In this document: piece by piece, positions 48,645 to 58,551 of the stretch
Numbering within the stretch: the first letter of the stretch is position 1
Layout of the letters: every line of letters begins with the position of its first letter
NCBI GenBank assembly: GCA_905182545.1
Contig: CAJJBY010000011.1
Span: 1 to 62,075 of the forward strand
Source of the DNA: an uncultured Candidatus Puniceispirillum sp.
GTDB lineage: Bacteria; Pseudomonadota; Alphaproteobacteria; Puniceispirillales; Puniceispirillaceae
Direction: 5' to 3'
Length of the DNA stretch: 62,075 bases
The notes under the pieces: model-generated
The model's database searches: none
What the model was told of the DNA's origin: nothing
Seen by the model: only the letters and a program-made list of their open reading frames with translations
Made by a program: the position numbers and the translations under genes

Positions 48645-50593
48645 TGTTCCGCGCCAAGACAAAAGATTTACGGCGGACCATGAGCCGCCGCGGACTGCTT
48701 CTTGCTGGTGGCTCGGCCTTGCTCACCAGCTTTTTGGGGGCGCGGCTTTTCCAACTGCAGGTCGCGCAGAATAATCGATATCAGCGCCTATCTGATCGCA
48801 ATCAGTTTGATGTGCGGATTGTGGCACCAACAAGGGGCCGCCTATTTGACCGGAAAATGCGGCTTCTTGCCGGTAATGCCGAATCTTTCGAGCTTTATAT
48901 CACCCCGCTTTATGTTGATGATCTGCAACAGACACTTGCTGCGCTTGGACAAATTGTCGAGCTGACCGAAAGAGACATAAAGGCTGTATTGCTTGCCGCG
49001 CGCAAAGGCCCGTCCTTTCGTGACATTATCGTTCGTGATGATCTGTCGCAGCGCGAATTGGCGCGGCTGGCGGTGCGAAGCCCGTTATTTGGCGGGGTTA
49101 GCTTTGGGAAATCCCTGCGGCGCATCTATCCGCAGGGGTCGCTTGCTTGTCATATTACCGGCTATGTCTCGCCAGTGACGGCGCGTGAAATTAAACGCAA
49201 TCAGTCTTTGGAAAAAACCCCCTATCTTGGTACTGGCAAGGTAGGCGTCGAATTTGCACATGAAGATTATCTGCGCGGGCTGCCCGGACGTGAACGTATC
49301 GAGGTGAATGCAAAGGGCCAGCCTGTCCGCGTGCTTCGTGATGTTGATGCCATGTCGGGAAAGGATTTACAGCTTTCGATTGATGTTGGGGTTCAGCTTC
49401 AGGCGGCTGAAATTTTGCGGCGCGGTCAGCTTGAGCCGGTCGAACTTGGGTCACTGCAGGTGCAGCGTGCTTTGGCCAAAAACACTGAGTTGCAGGCACA
49501 TATCGCGCTTGGCGATGATCTGGTTCTTCGGGATGCAAAAGACCGGCTTGTGCCACCTGAATCCGGGGCGGTTGTGGTTATGGATATCCATAGCGGCGAG
49601 GTCATATCACTTGTGTCGGCGCCAATGTTTGATCCGAACTTGTTTACCGGAACCTTGCTTACCCGTGATTGGCGACGGCTAAATTCGCATCCGCGTACAC
49701 CTTTGCTGAACCGCGCGACCTCAGGTCAATATGCCCCCGGATCAACCTTTAAGATGGTGGTGGGTCTGGCCGCAATTGAGGCAGGGGTTATCTCGAAAGA
49801 CACCCAATTCAATTGTTCCGGCGATATGGAACTTGGCAATGCAACCTTTCATTGCTGGCGAAAGGGCGGGCATGGGATGATGAATATCATTTCGGCGCTT
49901 GAACAATCCTGCGATGTGTTTATCTACGAAGTTGCCTTGAAAACTGGAATTCGAAAAATCAAGGATATGGCGCATCGGCTTGGTCTTGGTGATGTAACGG
50001 GGATTGGTCTTCCCGGGGAAAAACAGGGCATTATTCCAAGCCATGAATGGAAATTGGCCAATCAGGGCAGGGTGTGGACACCGGGGGAAACTGTGGTCTC
50101 GTCGATTGGTCAGGGATATGTGCTGGCAACACCGCTGCAATTAGCGGTCATGACAGCACGCCTTGCCAATGGCAAACAGGCAGTCACCCCGCGACTGGTC
50201 AAATCAATTGGGGATACAGCGTCTGATTTTGCGCCATTGGATATTGATCCTTATGCTTTGGCGATTGTTCGTGAAGGTATGTTTAAAGTGATGAATGGCG
50301 GGCTTGGCACTGCACGAAATTATGATCTGGATAAATCGCTTGGCGGCATGGCTGGGAAAACCGGAACCGTTCAGGTCAAACGCATCACCAAAGCCCAGCG
50401 CGAGGAAGGAATTGTCAATAATATCGACCGACCATGGGCCGAACGTGACCACGCGCTTTTTGTTGCCTATGCGCCGGTAAAGCGGCCGCGCTATGCCATT
50501 TCGGTGGTGGTTGAACATGGCGGAAGCGGATCATCAACCGCCGCGCCAGTTGCCCGTGATATTCTTACCCAATTAATGCAGAAACAGGGCTAG
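48644..50593 (+). CDS. mrdA: Penicillin-binding protein 2 (elongation transpeptidase)
   Basis: Class B PBP that crosslinks peptidoglycan during side-wall growth. A membrane anchor (GLLLAGGSALLTSFLGARLF) precedes the dimerisation/pedestal region (GRLFDRKMRLLAGNAESFEL). The transpeptidase has the serine motif in YAPGSTFKMVVG, a following SXN region and the KTG motif in MAGKTGTVQVKRIT. At 649 residues it is full length. It forms the enzyme pair with RodA encoded two bases later. Confidence 0.94.
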   Translation: MFRAKTKDLRRTMSRRGLLLAGGSALLTSFLGARLFQLQVAQNNRYQRLSDRNQFDVRIVAPTRGRLFDRKMRLLAGNAESFELYITPLYVDDLQQTLAALGQIVELTERDIKAVLLAARKGPSFRDIIVRDDLSQRELARLAVRSPLFGGVSFGKSLRRIYPQGSLACHITGYVSPVTAREIKRNQSLEKTPYLGTGKVGVEFAHEDYLRGLPGRERIEVNAKGQPVRVLRDVDAMSGKDLQLSIDVGVQLQAAEILRRGQLEPVELGSLQVQRALAKNTELQAHIALGDDLVLRDAKDRLVPPESGAVVVMDIHSGEVISLVSAPMFDPNLFTGTLLTRDWRRLNSHPRTPLLNRATSGQYAPGSTFKMVVGLAAIEAGVISKDTQFNCSGDMELGNATFHCWRKGGHGMMNIISALEQSCDVFIYEVALKTGIRKIKDMAHRLGLGDVTGIGLPGEKQGIIPSHEWKLANQGRVWTPGETVVSSIGQGYVLATPLQLAVMTARLANGKQAVTPRLVKSIGDTASDFAPLDIDPYALAIVREGMFKVMNGGLGTARNYDLDKSLGGMAGKTGTVQVKRITKAQREEGIVNNIDRPWAERDHALFVAYAPVKRPRYAISVVVEHGGSGSSTAAPVARDILTQLMQKQG

Positions 50594-50595
50594 AT

Positions 50596-51684
50596 ATGAC
50601 GGTTTTCAAAATCCTGTTTCGCATTCCTTGGCATTTGTTGTTTTTGGCCGGTATTTTGGTGCTTGTTGGCTCGCTGGCGCTTTATTCTGCATCGCAAGGA
50701 TCATGGCAGCCATGGGCTGGTAGGCATGCGGTTCGCGCGATTGTTGGCATGGCGCTTGTTGTTTGTGTTGCCTTTATTGATTTCAGTTTTATCAAACGTA
50801 TGTCCTATGTGTTTTTGGCCGCGGCAATATTGGTTTTGCTGGCGGTCATGGTTATTGGAACAGGGCAGGGTGTTTCGCGCTGGATTAGCATTGGCGGGAT
50901 GAATTTTCAACCATCCGAGCCAGCCAAGTTGGCGGTTATTATGGCATTGGCGCGCTATTTCAGCAGCCAGCCACATGACCGGATGCGCAGCTTTGTGTGG
51001 TATCTTCCAGCCTTTGTCATTATTGCCGTGCCATTTGTGATGATTGTGAAACAGCCCGATCTTGGAACGGCGTTGATGCTGTTGTTTGGTGGGCTTGTTG
51101 TGGTGTTTTCGGCTGGTTTGCCATGGCGATATGTATTTGGCTCGCTGGTGGCGGTGTTGGCGGCGGTTCCGCTATTATGGGTGCAGCTTAAGGCCTATCA
51201 AAAGGTGCGCGTGATGACTTTTTTAAACCCTGAATCCGATGTTTTGGGAGCGGGCTATCAGATCACGCAATCGAAAATTGCCCTTGGGTCGGGTGGATTT
51301 TTTGGCAAAGGGTTTTTGATGGGAAGTCAAAGCCAGCTAAATTACCTTCCCGAAAAGCAAACCGACTTTGTTTTTACCATGATTGGCGAGGAATTTGGCT
51401 TTGCTGGTAATATCTTTATTTTGCTGATTTATCTATTGATAACCATCGCAATTCTGCGGATTAGTTTTCGCGTGATTAGCCGGTTTGCCCAGCTTACCTG
51501 TATTGGCATTGGCATGATGGTGTTTTTCTATATGTTCGTTAATGTGGCGATGGTGAGTGGGTTGCTGCCCGTTGTTGGCGCACCATTGCCGCTGATTTCC
51601 TATGGCGGCACGTCAATGCTAACCGTTTTCATTGGCTTTGGTATTGTTGCCAGTGCCATTGTTCATGACCGGCGGCAAAGCTAG
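50596..51684 (+). CDS. rodA: RodA, SEDS peptidoglycan glycosyltransferase
   Basis: Polymerises lipid II in the elongasome. The 362-residue protein has about ten membrane helices and the SEDS motifs GVSRWISIGGMNFQPSEPAK, KQPDLGTALMLL and LPLISYGGTSMLTVFIGFG. The catalytic Asp region lies in the large loop around VQLKAYQKVRVMTFLNPESD. It follows PBP2 immediately, as in most bacteria. Confidence 0.95.
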   Translation: MTVFKILFRIPWHLLFLAGILVLVGSLALYSASQGSWQPWAGRHAVRAIVGMALVVCVAFIDFSFIKRMSYVFLAAAILVLLAVMVIGTGQGVSRWISIGGMNFQPSEPAKLAVIMALARYFSSQPHDRMRSFVWYLPAFVIIAVPFVMIVKQPDLGTALMLLFGGLVVVFSAGLPWRYVFGSLVAVLAAVPLLWVQLKAYQKVRVMTFLNPESDVLGAGYQITQSKIALGSGGFFGKGFLMGSQSQLNYLPEKQTDFVFTMIGEEFGFAGNIFILLIYLLITIAILRISFRVISRFAQLTCIGIGMMVFFYMFVNVAMVSGLLPVVGAPLPLISYGGTSMLTVFIGFGIVASAIVHDRRQS

Positions 51685-51814
51685 GCAAATCGCTGGCTAT
51701 CGTCATTAGCCGCGCATTTATTTTAATTTAGGTGTATTGAATACAATCTAGGCCGGCCCATATCACGATGGTCGTTGTTGGCATGTCACCTGTTTCAGAT
51801 TGCGAGGAATTGAA

Positions 51815-52822
51815 ATGTTTTCGTCTTTTTTTAGATCACGGCAATGGGCGCTTTGGGCTTGGCTTGGCATGGTGGTTATTGTTGGTGGTACCTATTATCA
51901 GGTGCAAGTCGATGTGATGATCAATGAATGGTTTGGCCAGTTCTATGATATGGTTCAAAAGGCGCTAACAACGCCAAATGCGGTAACGCAAGCCGAGTTT
52001 TTTGGGGCGTTGCTCAGCTTTTTCAAGATTGCTGGCATTTATGTTGTTATCGCAACGCTGCTAAGCTTTTTCTCAAAACATTGGGTGTTTCGCTGGCGTA
52101 CGGCGATGAATGATTACTACACCAAAAACTGGAAGAAGCTTCATCAAATCGAAGGCGCATCACAGCGCGTTCAAGAAGATACAAAACGTTTTGCCGCGAT
52201 TATGGAAGGGCTTGGCGTTGCGTTTCTTGACTCGGTTATGACGCTTTTTGCCTTTTTGCCGATCCTATGGGGCCTGTCCAAAAATGTAACCGAACTGCCA
52301 TTTTTTGGCATTGTCGAACATTCACTGGTTTATGTGGCAATTGTTTTTGCGCTTTTCGGCACCGTTGTTCTTGCTGCTGTTGGTTATAAACTGCCGGGGC
52401 TGGAATTTAACAATCAGGTGGTGGAGGCGGCCTATCGCAAGCAATTGGTTTATGGTGAAGATGATACAGACCGGATCACCCCGCCAACTGTGAATGAGTT
52501 TTTCGGGAATGTGCGGAAAAACTATTACCGCCTGTTTTTCCATTATCTTTATTTTGATGTTGCCAAGATTTCCTATTTGCAGGCTGGTGTTCTTGTTCCT
52601 TATGTTGCCTTGGCGCCAACAATTGTGGCTGGGGCGATCACCCTTGGCGTGATGCAGCAGATTGTGCGGGCATTTGGACGGGTTGAATCATCTTTGCAAT
52701 TCCTGGTTCGCAGCTGGTCAACAATTGTCGAGTTGATTTCGATTTACAAGCGCCTGCGGTCATTTGAGGCGGTTCTTGAAGGCAAAGATGTGCCGCATTG
52801 GGAAAGTCAAAAAATCGACTAG
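51815..52822 (+). CDS. SbmA/BacA-like peptide transporter
   Basis: Inner-membrane proton-driven transporter of the SbmA/BacA group, which imports peptide antibiotics, microcins and similar peptides. The 335-residue protein matches the single-domain SbmA type: DVMINEWFGQFYDMVQKAL, the ABC-transporter-like transmembrane fold, WRTAMNDYYTKNWKKLHQIE, GASQRVQEDTKRFAAIMEGL and SSLQFLVRSWSTIVELISIY. No ATPase domain is fused, as expected. The start at 51815 has GAGGAATTGAA before it. It is downstream of the elongasome operon by about 130 bases. BacA homologues matter for host interaction in rhizobia; here the role is open. Confidence 0.82.
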   Translation: MFSSFFRSRQWALWAWLGMVVIVGGTYYQVQVDVMINEWFGQFYDMVQKALTTPNAVTQAEFFGALLSFFKIAGIYVVIATLLSFFSKHWVFRWRTAMNDYYTKNWKKLHQIEGASQRVQEDTKRFAAIMEGLGVAFLDSVMTLFAFLPILWGLSKNVTELPFFGIVEHSLVYVAIVFALFGTVVLAAVGYKLPGLEFNNQVVEAAYRKQLVYGEDDTDRITPPTVNEFFGNVRKNYYRLFFHYLYFDVAKISYLQAGVLVPYVALAPTIVAGAITLGVMQQIVRAFGRVESSLQFLVRSWSTIVELISIYKRLRSFEAVLEGKDVPHWESQKID

Positions 52823-52843
52823 CCATAACATCTGACGATAAAG

Positions 52844-52881
52844 CGGTGTGATTTGCCAGTGGCGGAACACACCGTTTTTTT
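52844..52881 (+). terminator. Rho-independent terminator after the SbmA-like gene
   Basis: CGGTGTG (52844-52850) pairs with CACACCG (52868-52874) and is followed by seven Ts (52875-52881). It ends the plus-strand unit just before the convergent hldE gene. Confidence 0.75.
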
Positions 52882-52886
52882 ATGGG

Positions 52887-54326
52887 CTAGGCTGTAATCA
52901 GCTTGCTTGTCGCATGGCCATCAAGGGTCGAGATGATCAGCACCTGTCCACCGCGTACCGCCACAGTATCGGCGCCAACAACCTGATCGGCAATATAATC
53001 GCCACCTTTTACGATGATATCAGGCTGCAAGGTTGCAATAAGGTCAAAGGGGGTGTCCTCATCAAACACCGCTACGGCATCAACAAAGGGCAGTGCAGCC
53101 AGAACGGCGCTTCGCAGCTCGGCTGATTGAGTTGGTCGTCCGGCGCCCTTCAAACGCCTTACAGAGCCATCTCCATTCAATCCAACGACCAGCTTGTCAG
53201 CATTGCGTGCCGCTTCCCTTAAAAGATGGATATGCCCCGGATGCAGCAAATCAAAACAACCATTGGCAAAAGCGATTTTTTGACCAGAATCGCGCCAATT
53301 GGTGCATTGCATGGCAATGCTTGGCCAATCGGTTGGCGGCGGCGTGCCTGCCAAATGCGCCAAAACTTCACCCGGTGCAACAATGGCGGTTCCTGATTTG
53401 CCAACGGCAACACCGGCAGCGTGATTGGCCATCCCGACAGCATCTTCTAAATCAGCACCAGCAGCTAATGCACCAGCAATCATCGCCACCACAGTATCGC
53501 CAGCACCAGATACATCGAAAATATCGCGTGCGCTTGCTGGATCGTGGAATTGGGTGCCATCAGCTTTGCTAAGCATCATACCGCGTGCGCTCATGGTGGT
53601 TAAAATGCTGCCAATGCCAAATTCTTTGGCAAGCGCGGTTGCTGCTTGGCCAATCGCCTCAATTGAACTCAATATCTGATCAGTGGTGTTTTGTAATTCT
53701 GCCAGATTCGGCGTTAGCAGATCGACACCGGAATAGATCGAGATATCGGCGCGTTTTGGATCGGCAATGATCATTTTGCCTTTGGCCTTGGCATGGGCAA
53801 TGATGTTTTCAAGAAGCAATAGTGGCAAGGCGCCTTTTGCATAATCAGACAGCACCACCAGATTGGCATCTTGAATTGCGGGCAGGGCATGTTTGGTAAA
53901 TTGTTTGGCGGCGGCAGTGTCAATATCGCTAGTGACCTCATCATCAACGCGCAAAATTTGCTGGCTGCCAGCCCGAAAACGCGTTTTCAGGCTTGTTGGC
54001 CTGCCGGTGATGGTAACCGGATCAAAGCGGATGGCGGGAAGCTTTGCCAATTCGTCATGCAATGATTTGCCGGCTTCATCATCGCCGCAAACGCCAATCA
54101 AATGCACATGCATCCCCATCTGCGCCAGATTACAGGCCACATTTGCGGCCCCGCCCGGCATCTGGCGAACACGGCTTTGGCTTAAAATCGGAACAGGCGC
54201 TTCGGGCGAAATGCGGGTCACGGCACCATCGACAAACCGGTCAAGGATCACGTCGCCAAGAACAAGCACCTTTTTAGCTTGAAGTGAGCATAGCAATTTT
54301 GCGGCATTGGCGATTTTAACATTCAT
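52887..54326 (-). CDS. hldE: Bifunctional heptose-7-phosphate kinase/heptose-1-phosphate adenylyltransferase
   Basis: Two steps in making ADP-heptose for the lipopolysaccharide core. The N-terminal ribokinase-like part has DVILDRFVDGAVTRISPEAP, MPGGAANVACNLAQMGMHVH and the anion-hole DVSGAGDTVVAMIAGALAAG. The C-terminal part has FANGCFDLLHPGHIHLL (nucleotidyltransferase HxGH) and VVGLNGDGSVRRLKGAGRPT. At 479 residues it is the full fusion. It is followed on the same strand by the upstream glmU, both serving envelope sugars. Confidence 0.94.
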   Translation of the reverse strand: MNVKIANAAKLLCSLQAKKVLVLGDVILDRFVDGAVTRISPEAPVPILSQSRVRQMPGGAANVACNLAQMGMHVHLIGVCGDDEAGKSLHDELAKLPAIRFDPVTITGRPTSLKTRFRAGSQQILRVDDEVTSDIDTAAAKQFTKHALPAIQDANLVVLSDYAKGALPLLLLENIIAHAKAKGKMIIADPKRADISIYSGVDLLTPNLAELQNTTDQILSSIEAIGQAATALAKEFGIGSILTTMSARGMMLSKADGTQFHDPASARDIFDVSGAGDTVVAMIAGALAAGADLEDAVGMANHAAGVAVGKSGTAIVAPGEVLAHLAGTPPPTDWPSIAMQCTNWRDSGQKIAFANGCFDLLHPGHIHLLREAARNADKLVVGLNGDGSVRRLKGAGRPTQSAELRSAVLAALPFVDAVAVFDEDTPFDLIATLQPDIIVKGGDYIADQVVGADTVAVRGGQVLIISTLDGHATSKLITA

Positions 54327-54365
54327 TCGGGTGGCTCATTTTCAGCAGGCGTCAGATGAATTTAT

Positions 54366-55695
54366 TTATTTGGTGTCATTTTCGCGAACGCTGCGATAGC
54401 GGGTGGCAGCATCATGGCGAACATCAACCGCGCTTCGCGTCGTTGTGATGGAATTAGACGGCACATCAGCGGTGATGGTGCTGCCAGCGCCGATAATCGC
54501 TCCGGCGCCAATTGTAACAGGGGCGACAAGCGCAGTATTTGATCCGATTGACGCGCCATCACCGATCAAAGTTTTGAATTTACCAAAGCCGTCGTAATTA
54601 CAGGTAATTGTGCCAGCCCCGATATTGGCGCCAACGCCGATTGTTGTGTCACCAATATAGGTTAGGTGATTGGCCTTGCTTCCGGCGCCAATGACAGCCT
54701 TTTTCGTTTCGACAAAATTACCAATCTTGACGCCTTCATCGGCATTTGTGCCCGGGCGAAGCCTTGCATAGGGGCCAATAATGCAGCATGCGCCAAGCGT
54801 TGTGCCTTCGATATGCGAGAATGATTTTATGATGCAGCCTTCGCCAATCACGCTGCCAGCACCAATAACAACATGCGGTTCGATGATCACATCACGGCCA
54901 AAACGGATATCGGCATTTAGAAAAACCGTTTCCGGAGCTTGCAGGGTTACGCCCTGTTCCATAGCGCTCTGGCGAAGCCGCTTTTGCAGGATAGCCTCGA
55001 TATGAGCCAGATCTTGGCGGCTATTGACGCCGGCAATTTCGGTTTCGTTGGTGGTGCGGTAAGTAACATTCAATGCCTGCGCATTGGCATGATAGACAAT
55101 ATCGGTAAGGTAGATTTCGCCCTTGGCATTATCTGACCTCAACCTTTTCAAGAAGATCAAACAGCAATGGGCAACGCACTGCCATAACGCCGCCATTGAC
55201 CAATCTTTGGGCGCGTTCGCTGTCGCTGGCATCATTATGCTCGACAATTTTTTCCAGCTTGTGATCATCACTGGTGATTAACCGGCCATAGCCGGTGGGA
55301 TCAGCCGCATCAAACCCCAAAACGGCGATATCGGCACCATCGGTAATTGCCGCAGCAAGGCTGGATAGGGTTTGCGCCGGTATCAATGGCGTGTCGGCAA
55401 ACATGATTAGGGCAATGCCGTCAAAACCGGCTAGGCTGTCGCGGGCCGCCAGTACCGCATGGCCGGTGCCTTTTGGTGGGTCTTGGATACAGCTTTTTTG
55501 ACCGTCAAGCCAGTTGATGATCGCGTCTGAACCCTTTGGCAGAACCGTTACAATATGGCTTGCCGCCGCTGCCTTGGCAGCGTCTAGCGACCATGCCAGC
55601 ATTGCCCTGCCGCCAATATGATGAAGCGGCTTTGGCAAAGCAGAGTTAAGGCGCGTGCCTTTTCCGGCAGCAAGAATGATGGCAGCAATTTCCAT
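54366..55695 (-). pseudogene. glmU: Bifunctional UDP-N-acetylglucosamine pyrophosphorylase/GlcN-1-P acetyltransferase, one frameshift
   Basis: Makes UDP-GlcNAc for peptidoglycan and lipid A. The start at 55695 (MEIAAIILAAGKGTRLNSAL) gives the uridyltransferase loop. LIMFADTPLIPAQTL, DPTGYGRLI and VNGGVMAVRCPLLFDLLEKV follow. At about 55137 (AAGGTTGAGGTCAGAT) one extra base shifts the frame. The next frame resumes SDNAKGEIYLTDIVYHANAQ, and the left-handed beta-helix domain has ARLRPGTNADEGVKIGNFVE and ANIGAGTITCNYDGFGKFKT. Corrected length is about 442 residues. The gene is essential, so the break is probably a consensus error. Confidence 0.9.
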
Positions 55696-55967
55696 ATAAA
55701 ATTTATAATCGGAAATACCGCTTAATGCCAAACATTTGCGTGATGTGGTTTTGCTTTTTGGGCCAATTTGGGAAAAATCATCAAAAAGTCCCATTCTGGC
55801 CTTTCTTTCAAATAAAAATATATCTATCACAATGAGATAAATAAGCTGACACTGAAAGTGTATTGCATTTGCGATCAAGTCTGGGCATTTAGGATAAAGT
55901 CTTGGCTTTCGTTAGATCGCTGTCAGGCCATGAAAACCGGCTTAAAGATGATGAAAGAGGCTATCTG

Positions 55968-57788
55968 ATGTGCGGAATTGTTGGTGCGGTTGGACATAAG
56001 CAATGTAGCGATGTGCTTCTTGATGCGTTAAAGCGTCTTGAATATCGCGGTTATGACAGTTCGGGCATTGTTACGATCCATGATAGTGCGATTGCGCTTC
56101 AACGCGCCGTTGGCAAGCTTGTAAATCTTGATTTGGCACTCAAAGCAACGCCGTTGCTTGGTGATATTGGTATTGGTCATACGCGCTGGGCGACGCATGG
56201 TGGTGTTTCAACCGAAAATGCGCATCCGCATGTGGCATCGGGCAGGGTTGCGATTGTGCATAATGGCATTATCGAAAATCACCGCACCATCCGCGCGCGG
56301 CTTGAAGCCGCTGGCCACCAATTTTCCAGCGATACCGATTCTGAAGTTTTGGCGCATCTGTTTGTCGAAGCGTTTGATGCTGGTCTGGATCCGGCAATGG
56401 CAACGCGTCAGGTGCTTGACGAAATTGACGGTGCCTATGCTTTTGCGGTGATGGCAATTGATCATCCTGATTTATTGATCGTGGCGCGTAATGCCTCGCC
56501 GCTAGCTTTGGGCATTGGTGATGATGCTTGTTATATTGGGTCAGACGCGATTGCTTTGTCACATTTAACGCGAAAAGTGGTTTACCTAAAAGATCATGAT
56601 TACGCGCTGGTTCGCGCCGATGGCGTTTCGGTTTATCAGGCCGATGGCACGCCGGTAAATCGTGAAGCGGTGATTGTGGCGGCAAGCCCGGGTCTGGTCG
56701 ATAAGGGCGGTTATCGCCATTATATGGAAAAAGAAATTCACGAACAGCCGGATGCCATTGCCCATTCGCTGGCGGCGATGACAAATGAATATGGCCGCCT
56801 AACCGCGCAGATGAGCGATGAAGCGCTTCGGTCTATTGACGGTATTGTCATGGTGGCAGCTGGAACCAGCCATTATGCAACGCAGATTGCCCGCTATTGG
56901 GTTGAGTCGCTGGCGCGCGTGCCGGTGGCTTGTGAAGTGGCATCCGAGTTTCATTATCGCCAGCCAGCAACAGCGCCTTATAATACGGCAATCGCCATTT
57001 CGCAATCAGGCGAAAGTCTTGATACGCTCATGGCCATGCGCCATGCAGCAGCGTGCGGCCTGCAAACCATCGGGCTGGTCAATGTGCCAAGCAGTACGAT
57101 TGCGCGTGAGGCAGATGCTGTTTTGCCAACGCGGGCAGGGCCGGAAATCGGGGTTGCCAGTACCAAGGCTTTTACCGCGCAATTGACGGTTTTGCTGTGT
57201 TTTGCTGTGGCGTTGGCACGCGCCAAGGGGCAAATTGACGAGGCGCGCGCCGAGGCCATTCATGCCGAAATCCAAGCCTTGCCCGGTTTGGTTGGCAAAG
57301 CCCTTGGCCTGTTTGACGCCATCCGGCCAGTCGCGCATCAGCTATCGCAAGCCAAATCGGCGCTTTATCTTGGGCGCGGTGCGCTTTACCCGCTGGCAAT
57401 GGAAGGCGCGTTAAAACTGAAAGAGCTAAGCTATATCCATGCTGAAGGCTTTGCCTCGGGCGAAATGAAGCATGGGCCGATTGCGCTGATTGAAGAAGAT
57501 CTGCCGGTTGTTGCCTTGTTGGCAGCAGGTGCGGTGATGGCAAAGGCCAGCAGCAATCTTCGCGAGGCCAGCGCCCGTGGTGGCAAGATCATCCTTTTGT
57601 CCGAAGCAAGAGCCGCCGCCGAGGTTGATTATGCAAGCGCGGTCATCACCGTTCCTGATGTTGATCCGCTTCTTGCGCCCATTCTGCTTGCCATTCCAGC
57701 GCAGATTTTGGCCTATCTAACCGCGGTTGAAAAAGGCACCGATGTTGACCAGCCACGCAATTTGGCAAAATCAGTGACCGTGGAGTAG
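55968..57788 (+). CDS. glmS: Glucosamine-6-phosphate synthase (glutamine-hydrolysing)
   Basis: First step of the hexosamine pathway: fructose-6-phosphate plus glutamine to glucosamine-6-phosphate. The start at 55968 places the catalytic Cys at residue 2 (MCGIVGAVG) after Met removal; an in-frame start 22 codons upstream would bury it. The glutaminase part has GHTRWATHGGVSTENAHPH and IVHNGIIENH. Two SIS sugar-isomerase domains carry AAGTSHYATQIARYWVESLA and ISQSGESLDTLMAM. 606 residues, intact. Divergent from glmU, so both pathway ends share one intergenic region. Confidence 0.96.
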   Translation: MCGIVGAVGHKQCSDVLLDALKRLEYRGYDSSGIVTIHDSAIALQRAVGKLVNLDLALKATPLLGDIGIGHTRWATHGGVSTENAHPHVASGRVAIVHNGIIENHRTIRARLEAAGHQFSSDTDSEVLAHLFVEAFDAGLDPAMATRQVLDEIDGAYAFAVMAIDHPDLLIVARNASPLALGIGDDACYIGSDAIALSHLTRKVVYLKDHDYALVRADGVSVYQADGTPVNREAVIVAASPGLVDKGGYRHYMEKEIHEQPDAIAHSLAAMTNEYGRLTAQMSDEALRSIDGIVMVAAGTSHYATQIARYWVESLARVPVACEVASEFHYRQPATAPYNTAIAISQSGESLDTLMAMRHAAACGLQTIGLVNVPSSTIAREADAVLPTRAGPEIGVASTKAFTAQLTVLLCFAVALARAKGQIDEARAEAIHAEIQALPGLVGKALGLFDAIRPVAHQLSQAKSALYLGRGALYPLAMEGALKLKELSYIHAEGFASGEMKHGPIALIEEDLPVVALLAAGAVMAKASSNLREASARGGKIILLSEARAAAEVDYASAVITVPDVDPLLAPILLAIPAQILAYLTAVEKGTDVDQPRNLAKSVTVE

Positions 57789-58551
57789 GTCGGATGTGAC
57801 CTGTGGTGATTGTAGTCTTTTCATCGAGACCTACAAGAGTTTGATAGGGTAAATGTTTCTAGTTAGGGGTGCGTTTCTGATATGGATCATCATCGTTCAA
57901 CTAAGTACGAAGTTAATGGTTTAAGTGACCGCTAAACTAACCATTGAATGTGCATGCTAAGAGAATTGCTTAATACTCCAGAGGGGCACAAGTGTTTATC
58001 AACTCTCAAAGGGTCTGAACATTATTATCCGAACCTAGTTTGGGTGAGTTTGTTTAAGTGCTGAAGGAGACATAAACGATGGAGTGCTTCACCAGATGAA
58101 TATGGAGAGCGGTTGTCGAAACTTTGGTGGCAGTGCCCTTTAGTTCTTATGCCATAAATGACTAATAGTCAGTCTGACTCAATTGATTTGTCAACAGTTA
58201 GACATCATAGGGTTGGAAAGAACTGGCGCTGGTCATTTCTTCCTATTTGCACGATCATCATTCCGCCATCATCAATTTTGTTTAATGCTATCCTTTTTGG
58301 GCAAATGATTACACTGGCCAAAATGGTGGGCTGGCCATTATCACCATAGGCTTGCTTGTTCTGGATAGACAAATTGTAACTAAATTACGAAAAATAAACA
58401 TAAATATAGGTAAATTATAGCGCTTTTTTTGGTAGGTAACCAAATTTCAGTTTAAATATATATAACTAAATAAAAACATAAGGTTAAGATTTAAAGTGTT
58501 AATGCTAATATAATGCTGCTCACGAAGCTTTACCAACTGGAAGGCAATCGC
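57789..58551. other. AT-rich, gene-poor stretch
   Basis: About 760 bases after glmS without a recognisable family. Base composition is visibly AT-rich, most strongly at 58370-58510 (long runs of A, T and TATA-like text), unlike the surrounding genes. Short open frames occur in all phases but none is compelling apart from the possible small membrane ORF at 58158. No inverted repeats, target duplications or transposase remnants were identified with confidence, so its origin is undetermined. Confidence 0.6.
58158..58424 (+). CDS. Possible small membrane protein, frameshifted; doubtful
   Basis: An ATG at 58158 opens a 63-codon frame ending at 58349, with hydrophobic stretches (FLPICTIIIPPSSILFNAIL and after). 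A shift near 58322 would extend it as GGLAIITIGLLVLDRQIVTK to a stop at about 58424, giving a typical pair of membrane helices with a basic tail. No family or good ribosome site is recognised. It may be chance coding in AT-rich DNA. Confidence 0.22.

Noticed and set aside
56269-56784. 171-codon minus-strand open frame inside glmS
   Set aside because: It lies antisense to a fully conserved gene and its composition reflects the complement of glmS codons.
57789-58551. Insertion sequence remnant in the AT-rich spacer
   Set aside because: No terminal inverted repeats, target duplication or transposase motif could be identified, so only the composition is reported.
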